From Setophaga petechia (lineage: Eukaryota > Chordata > Aves > Passeriformes > Parulidae), in contig JANCRA010000001.1 of NCBI GenBank assembly GCA_024362935.1, positions 58,432,930 to 58,496,929 of the forward strand: a stretch of 64,000 bases of DNA, written 5' to 3'. The notes beneath the pieces were generated by a model. The model saw only the letters and a list, made by a program, of their open reading frames with translations, was not told where the DNA came from and searched no databases. Numbering within the stretch: position 1 is the first letter of the stretch; each line of letters opens with the position of its first letter. The translations under genes were made by a program, and so were the position numbers. Shown here piece by piece: positions 57,900 to 64,000 of this stretch.

Positions 57900-59697
57900 A
57901 TATGGAAGTATATAGACCTGTGTTGCTGGAAGAACACTGCTCAAAAGACAGCTGTTGGTGAACATTTAGGGGCATAGGCAATAAAGCAGCAGGAGTGGAA
58001 GGTTTTTTAAATAGTCTGAGACTTGCTGTAGACCTCTTGGTTTCCGTGCAGCTCAGTGCATACTGCCTTTCATGGCTCTTTTATGAGCATTGTTATCTTG
58101 AGTTCTGCGAGCTGAAGTTAATTGGAATACTGGTAGCCAAAGTTATTGCCCCAATAGGGAATGCACATAGGGAGAAATCCAAATCACACTCAAACTGTGG
58201 AAAGGATATCTCTGTTGCACTACAACCTACAAGTTGCGCCAGGAAAATGCAGGCAGTGTGTTATCATCCCACTTGTTGTCTATAGATTTCAGCCAGTTTC
58301 CACCCAGTGGTTACTTTTAATCTATGCCCTGTATGGAAGCATTTTTGTCAAGGAAGCCAGACCAGTCACTGATTTTTCAAGAGGCTTATTTTGTTAAATC
58401 TTGTGCAGAGTTAAATATAGGAGCCCTTGCTACAAGGGAAGGTAATAGTTTTACAGACCTGGTCTGTAGAGAACTTAGTGGAGATGGGTTTTAATAAAAA
58501 GCATCTGGAAAGATGCCATGATTTAATTGAAAGGCCACCCCATGGAGCAAGGCGCACGCTGTAACAGGAGGGTGTGGATTGAGCCCTGCATTGGCCAGTG
58601 TGGCCATCAATGTCTCATCCTGTGACAGCAGTTTTCTGGCCCAAACAGGTACCTGCCCCAGCAAGGCTTTCCTGTCTCCTGCTGGGAATATTTTATGGAA
58701 TGCTGTGAGGGGCTTCCCAGCTGTGTGCCTGCAGGCAGGCCTGCACTTGTAAGGGCTCCACATGTCCAAAATGTCATGGCTGGTGCCCTGCTGCTCTTTA
58801 TATTCAAGAGGAGCTTACAGGACCTGCCAGCAGCACTCTGGGGACACATCAGAGTAACCCGAGTAACATCTGTGCAACCCTGAGCACCCCAGCTCTGCTG
58901 GAAAACCACCAGAACCAGGAAAACTCTGCTGCCTAGGTGGAGCTGGGAAGGTGATGGAAGTTCCCTAAGCAGCCTTTCATTGAGAAAATGGTTAGACAAG
59001 CTTCTACTGCCCGTGTTTCTAGGTAAGTGCTTTGGTTTGGCATTGATTTAGGAGTCACAGCAGTGCTGATCCCTTTCTTTATCTGGTGTGGTAGGCATGA
59101 GCTCTGTAACTGAGCATGAGCTTCTATGGTCAAGGGTGGGCACATGTTGGTGGCAGCAGCTCCCCTGGGAGAGAAACTGGAGCCTGGATCTAGGAGTATA
59201 GTGGAGCTTGGCAGGCAGATGTTTGCCCCAGTCAATGCAGTGCCTCGTGTTCCATTCCCAGCATGTTTCTGCTGGGGAGGTGACACCACCTGGTGCCAGC
59301 CTGCAAAGCTGCCTCCTCCTCTCCCTGCATACAGGCACCTGCTGAGAGCCTGTGCTGGCAGTGCACTAAAGCTGGGACAGGGAGATTCAGGCATCAAGGA
59401 CTCGAGTTTCTCTTAGCAGTGGGTCCATGGCTGGGTGGCAAGGTTGCACACAGAGTATGGGTTTATGTAGGTGTGCTGAGTGCCTTCAGGAAATCCTGAC
59501 CAGATTTGGCAACTGGGAGATGAGAAAGCAAGTACTCCTCTGCTCTGGCCTGGCCTGGTATTTTGTAGGTCATAAGGTCACCAGCAAATGGGAGACAACT
59601 GTCCCCTAATCCCAGAAATATAAAATCATGCCAAGGGGTGGGGAGAAAGTGGGAAGGTGTGGAAGACTTCATGACTTCTTATTGCAGCTGTAAAAGA

Positions 59698-59830
59698 TTA
59701 AAAAAAAACAAAAACCAAACAAAACCCAAACAACCAAACATAAAAGCCACTAACAAAAACAAAGCAAAACAACAAAAACCCCCAAACAAAAACCCCATAA
59801 CAAAATAACAAGAAGAGAAAAAACCCCACA
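59698..59830. repeat. A/C-rich simple sequence
   Basis: Imperfect CAAAA/CCAAA words on the plus strand with few other bases. Low complexity, similar to the tract at 16,255-16,380. Confidence 0.8.
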
Positions 59831-61284
59831 ACTCACACCCTCCCACCACAGTAACAGGTATTTCCCTTTTGTGGTGGCCTGGTAGATTTAGGGGTTTTCT
59901 GGAACACATTATTGGAAAGAGCCCCTTTACAGGCTACATCCTTACTGCTAGAGAAAACAATCAGTGTAGCAGCAACTTAAATAACAGTGAGGCATAAAAT
60001 CAGAAACAGACACTCAAGCTTGCTATAAAAATAGGCAATGAAGAAGCTCTGAAAACTATTGTTATTTCTAGAGAATTTTTGTGAGCATAAACACCCAAGC
60101 TGAAGTGGAAGTGACCATGCAGAATCTTCAGTCATGAGAGAACAGGTCCAAATGAGAGAAACAAAAACCTGCCCTCATCATCAGCTGGGTCCTGGGGAGC
60201 TGCTCTGTGAGCAAAGACAGAATTGTGGGCAGTTTTACTACATTTCCATGGTCTTTATGTTGGATAGAGCAATGCATTGCCATTTGCTTGCCAGTTTGTT
60301 ATGACTTCTACCTGCAGTTTCACAATCTCTCTGTAAGGTTTGGCATCTCTTTTTGCTCCGATAATAGATATTGAGACAATCTGGAAACTTGTCTTTAAAT
60401 GTCCAACTGGGTCTCCAGGACTGGTGAAATGTGACTGGTGCTTCCTAGCATGAAGCAAACACATAAGGAAGCAGAAACAAAATGTCATACTCAGATATCA
60501 TTGGATTTCTTGGAGAAGAATCCGAGGTCTAGGCTGTTTGCTGGCAAAACTCAGCTAGAAAATTGGGATTGGAGGCAACTGTACCATTTCAGTGGCTCCA
60601 AAGTTATGTCACATTTCTTTACTGCCCTACAGCTGCTGTAGGGCTGGTGGTGCTTTCAGAGATGCTTTTACCTTACAGGCAGCCACAGACTGCATTTGGC
60701 AGAATCAGCCTCTGATAATATTTAAGCACAGACCACAGCATGTGGCAAAAGAACTGTTAGCAACTGCCTGAAGAAAGCCATTAAAATAAGCAGCTGTTTA
60801 TTCTGATGCTTAATGAGACGGTGGTTAGAGTGTTGCAATTTTACACTTACTGAAACATTTAAGCACTCTTCAAGGCAAATGACAGCGAACTGGGGTAATT
60901 TTATTTAGTTTGCCTTCAGGTGCCTCCTTAGAGCTTGTCAGCACTGGGGCCATGTGCAGCTCAGAAGGGAGCGACTGCCCCAGAGGGAGAACAAGTGGAA
61001 CCACCAGACAGTAAAGCTTGGGGGGCATTTCTGTCAGGTACTGCAACAACAACTGTTGTTCTAAACATCAGTTTTTGCTGCTGTTAACCTGGAACCCCTG
61101 GGTTTTTGGATTTTTTGACCAAAAAATTGATGCGTGGAGGTAGAGATACTTGCTTTAAAAACAACCAACAAAGTTCTTGGGTTTGGGGGATGAGAGTTGG
61201 GTAGAAGATGATTGCAGTTAGTTCGGTGGAATTCATAATGAAAGATGGTGCTCTAGAATGAACCTGCTCAGACTCACCTATTGG

Positions 61285-61380
61285 AGGGTGGGGGTTTTGT
61301 TTGTTTGTTTGTTTTGTTTAGGGGTTGGGGTTTTCTTTGTTATTTTTGGGAGGGGTGTTTTGTTTTGGTGGATTTTTTTC
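61285..61380. repeat. T/G-rich simple sequence with GTTT repeats and G-runs
   Basis: Contains a GTTT run, then TTTAGGGGTTGGGGTTTTC and further G-runs. It is the complementary composition of the A/C tracts elsewhere in the window. Confidence 0.75.
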
Positions 61381-62839
61381 TCATTTACTAAATGACTAAA
61401 TTTTTAGGAAGCATGCTAGAGTTAATTGCTCGTTAGAAACCCTGTTATGGTTTAAGTGGCAGTGGTTTAAACATCATAGCAAAATGAAACTGTGCTTTAA
61501 TTGTGGCTGATGCTTTTAAGTTTAAATGAAGCTTTTCTAAAGGTCATTATGGTACCAAGTGCAATTTCTCTTCTAAGGAAGCTGGGTCCAGGGATATTTT
61601 AGATTACCCTGAAAAGATTCTCATTTAGACTACAGGAATAAAAACACATATCTGCCAAAGGGTTTGCCCCAGGCCATCTGAATTTAGCTTCATTATTTTA
61701 GCAGAGCCAAGTTCCTTAAGGAAATGTGATTCATGATGGAGAGTTTCATTGGAGGATATTTGTAGCTAACATAAAAGCTGCTTCTGTACACACGTACATA
61801 TAATTTGCAGAATATCCAAATAAATCCTGATGTGAGCGTACAGCACTTGGAATAAATGCAGTGATGCCAAACTCTTGAGGGAAGAAGGGGACTTGAATAC
61901 TTCATCAGTGTCTGAAGTGGGTCTGCAGCATCTGTGCATCATGGGCTTCCTTAAAGAAAGTGATGTGGTGTCATCCATGTCATAAGTAATGGTCAAAATT
62001 TTAGGACTTAATATGCAGGGGCTTGAAATCTTCAAAAACTCAGACAGTGGTGACAGAACCGTGTTCCTGCCTTTATCAGCTCATCTCTAAATTCAACACG
62101 TCACAAGAAGGTGTGCAGAAACATCTCAACAAAAATTTCACAAAGCAGTCTGAGTAAAAGTGTGCTTCATTTCAGCTGTGCACCAGCCCCGTTCCTGCTG
62201 GTCTCTGTAATGGGTTGGACAGCAGCTAACATTCCCTCTGGGAACGTGCTGACACCTGCTCAGGATGAAGCTGATGCACCTAACTTACTGCCTGAAGGAA
62301 AAAATACTACGCAGAGTAATTACCCCAACAAGTGTGTCAGAAATAGATACTTGGAAATAATACTGTCATGCCAGTATTTCATTACTTTGAACATTCTGTC
62401 ACTCCCCCCAGAGTTCTCCTAGCAAGGTAGGCCAGCCCAGGCCCTGCAGTGATCGTGTTTAACAGCAGCATAAGGAGAAGTGACAGCCACCGTTCCCTCC
62501 CACGTTATTCAGTACAGCAGCACACCCAAACTGAGCTGGAATATATACACATATTCACTGGATGATGTCTGTATCGCATTAACAAGCTTTGACACTAATG
62601 CTAATGCTTCACTAGAAGAAACATGACAAGTAGGCTGGTTCAGTGTGCATTTAGCACTGAAAGATTTCTAGCACACACAGTGAGACTTCTGTTGCTGCCT
62701 GTCAGCTTTGGCTATCTCAAATCTCTGCTCAGTCATAGGGGAGGTGCAGCCAGCAGTGCTGCCTTCCCTCCCTTGGCTGCACGGGGGTCCTGGTGCAGAG
62801 ACCGATTTTTTGTGTACAGGCATGGACATTTAATCCTCA

Positions 62840-63500
62840 GGGCTGTTTCCTTCGGGCTCTCCCTCGGCAGACGCTGCAGAGGAGAGCAGAAACGGGGGCT
62901 TTGGCTTTGCCGGGCGGTCAAACGGGGCAACAAAGCCAACAATCCTGACGCTGCAGAGCTTGCAGAGAGTTTGGAGCGGGGGAAATCGTTGCGGTCTCGT
63001 ACATAGCAACCCGACCAAATCACTGCAACTTAGCATCACCGAGATGAAGCGGCGAGAGCATAGGTTTTAACAGCAGTAAAACCCGCCCGAGCCGGGGTGT
63101 CTCGGAGCGGTGGCACCTCGGGTGGGAGGGCGCGCCAAAGCCGGACGGGCCCCTCCCACCCGGAGCAGGCGCTCGGCAGCGAGCCGGCCGGGATGGACGG
63201 GAGTCGGGAGAGAAGAACGGGAGCCGGGAGAGCAGAACGGGAGCCCGGAGAGAAGGAAGGGAGCCGGCGGCGAAGGAAAGGAGCCGAGAGCGAAGGAAGG
63301 GAGCCGGGAGAGAAGAACGGGAGCCGGGAGCGAAAGGAAAGGAGCCGGCGGCGAAGGAAAGGAGACGGCAGCGGACAAGTGTCCTTGGGCGGCGAAGCGG
63401 GGCTGCACGGGACAGAGACCGCTCGGGTCAGACGGCGGCTCCCCGGGCGCGGCGTGCGGCGTGGCCAGCGGGACGGTCCTGCCGCGCTTCGGGCACTGAA
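62840..63500. promoter_or_regulatory. Distal CpG island, candidate unannotated promoter
   Basis: CpG-dense block of about 0.65 kb near the right edge. It rises sharply from AT-rich flanks and contains the minisatellite at 63200-63379. Open frames cross it in several frames on both strands, as expected for GC-rich DNA, and none resembles a known protein. Gene order in human would place ANXA3 further to the right with its 3' end facing this way, so the island is not readily explained as the ANXA3 promoter. It may start a noncoding RNA. Confidence 0.6.
63200..63379 (+). repeat. 20-bp minisatellite, nine copies, in CpG island
   Basis: Units start at 63200, 63220, 63240, 63260, 63280, 63300, 63320, 63341 and 63361. 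They vary around GGAGCCGGGAGAGAAGAACG and GGAGCCGGCGGCGAAGGAAA. Unit 7 is 21 bp and unit 9 is 19 bp. The plus strand is purine-rich. Because 20 is not divisible by three, frames through the array read Arg/Gly/Glu-rich repeats with a 60-bp period; this looks like a by-product of the repeat. Confidence 0.9.
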
Positions 63501-64000
63501 ATAAAGCTCAGGCTCGTGTCAGTCAGGGAGCCCTCGGTCACAGGCACCTTTGTGTTTGCAGAGCTTGGGGGAGCTGATGCAGACCTGCTGAGAGCTTACG
63601 GCACGCCCGGCTAGAAGATGCGTCTCAGCTCTCCGGCAGGTTGGGAGAGGGGGAAACAGACACCACACACGGCCACTGGGCTCTGGCAGCTCCTTCCCAG
63701 CCTGCGCTTTCTGACTGCCAGAGATTTTAGGGACTGCCTCTCTCAGAGAATGGGCAGAGAAACAGAGATTTCCTGTGACTGAGTGCAACACACCACCTCG
63801 GCAAGATGGTAAAATCACCCCGGTTTCAGGTAACCGTGTCCAATTTCATGTAGAGGTTTTTTAACATCAACAGCAGCTTCTTGCCAACAAGTTCATAATA
63901 CTATCCAGCACCATATCCATCATTCCAACTGATCCACAGCTGCAGCTGTCATTAGAGTGGTGGATTTCTGTTTTGTAGTGCCCTGTGGTGAGCAGTGAGG
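63501..64000. other. Right-edge sequence beyond the distal CpG island
   Basis: AATAAA occurs at about 63501 just after the island. Otherwise moderately GC-rich unique sequence declining to AT-rich. No gene is recognised. Confidence 0.5.

Larger units (their letters stand above)
45001..62839. other. Intergenic DNA upstream of BMP2K, distal part
   Basis: No convincing gene. Contains a tandem GATA motif (51091-51105), a 16-bp direct repeat (52044-52078), a CA-rich run (53571-53594), a 39-bp tandem duplication (56452-56529), a perfect 19-bp inverted repeat (57852-57899) and two simple-sequence tracts. Open frames of 90-154 codons near 58,500-59,400 lack recognisable domains and lie in GC-richer unique DNA. 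Confidence 0.7.

Noticed and set aside
58607..59416. Cluster of 90-154-codon open frames on both strands
   Set aside because: Overlapping frames on both strands, none resembling a known protein and no consistent splice structure. Best explained by local GC richness.
31416..62839. Search for ANXA3 or other annexin exons upstream of BMP2K
   Set aside because: No open frame shows annexin repeat signatures. ANXA3 is probably beyond the right edge.
63097..63504. 135- and 129-codon Arg/Glu/Gly-rich open frames through the minisatellite
   Set aside because: They exist in overlapping frames because of the 20-bp repeat; the longer one begins at GTG, and there is no unique conserved sequence.

Overview
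This window is vertebrate nuclear DNA, most likely from a bird. It shows GT-AG introns, CpG-island promoters, A/C-rich simple sequence and the 3' end of a CR1 LINE of the sauropsid type. I see no bacterial, phage, plasmid or CRISPR content. No species is claimed.

Left half (1 to about 31,150), minus strand: the 5' half of BMP2K (BMP-2-inducible kinase, BIKE), a Numb-associated-kinase-family serine/threonine kinase. I could place thirteen coding exons by frame continuity, splice-site dinucleotides and resemblance to the known vertebrate protein. They run from the ATG at 30662-30660 to a donor at 236/235. The reading frame is continuous for 1,637 nt (545 codons plus 2 nt), with intact kinase motifs and no stop or frameshift. 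Exons 1-8 encode the kinase domain, exons 9-10 a low-complexity linker and exons 11-13 the glutamine-rich segment. The remaining 3' exons lie beyond position 1. Intron 1 is by far the largest (about 18.2 kb). It holds a small CpG-dense patch, a tandem AAAATGGC-bearing repeat and otherwise AT-rich unique sequence.

Promoter (about 30,290-31,160): a CpG island with no evident TATA box. It carries NRF1-, ETS-, E-box-, Sp1- and YY1-type motifs, plus an ATG-TGA start-stop upstream ORF 68 nt before the BMP2K start.

Right half (about 31,160-64,000): no convincing protein-coding exon. It contains a CR1 fragment, simple repeats, short duplications, a perfect 19-bp inverted repeat, two AT-rich patches with clustered transcription-factor-like motifs and, near the right edge, a second CpG island (about 62,840-63,500) with a nine-copy 20-bp minisatellite. 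From human gene order (ANXA3-BMP2K-PAQR3) this should be the ANXA3/BMP2K intergenic interval. The distal CpG island is the best candidate for an undescribed promoter or noncoding transcript.

I did not find an obviously new protein system. The open observations are regulatory: the start-stop uORF, the distal CpG island with its minisatellite, the perfect hairpin, and the CpG and YY1-like elements in intron 1.
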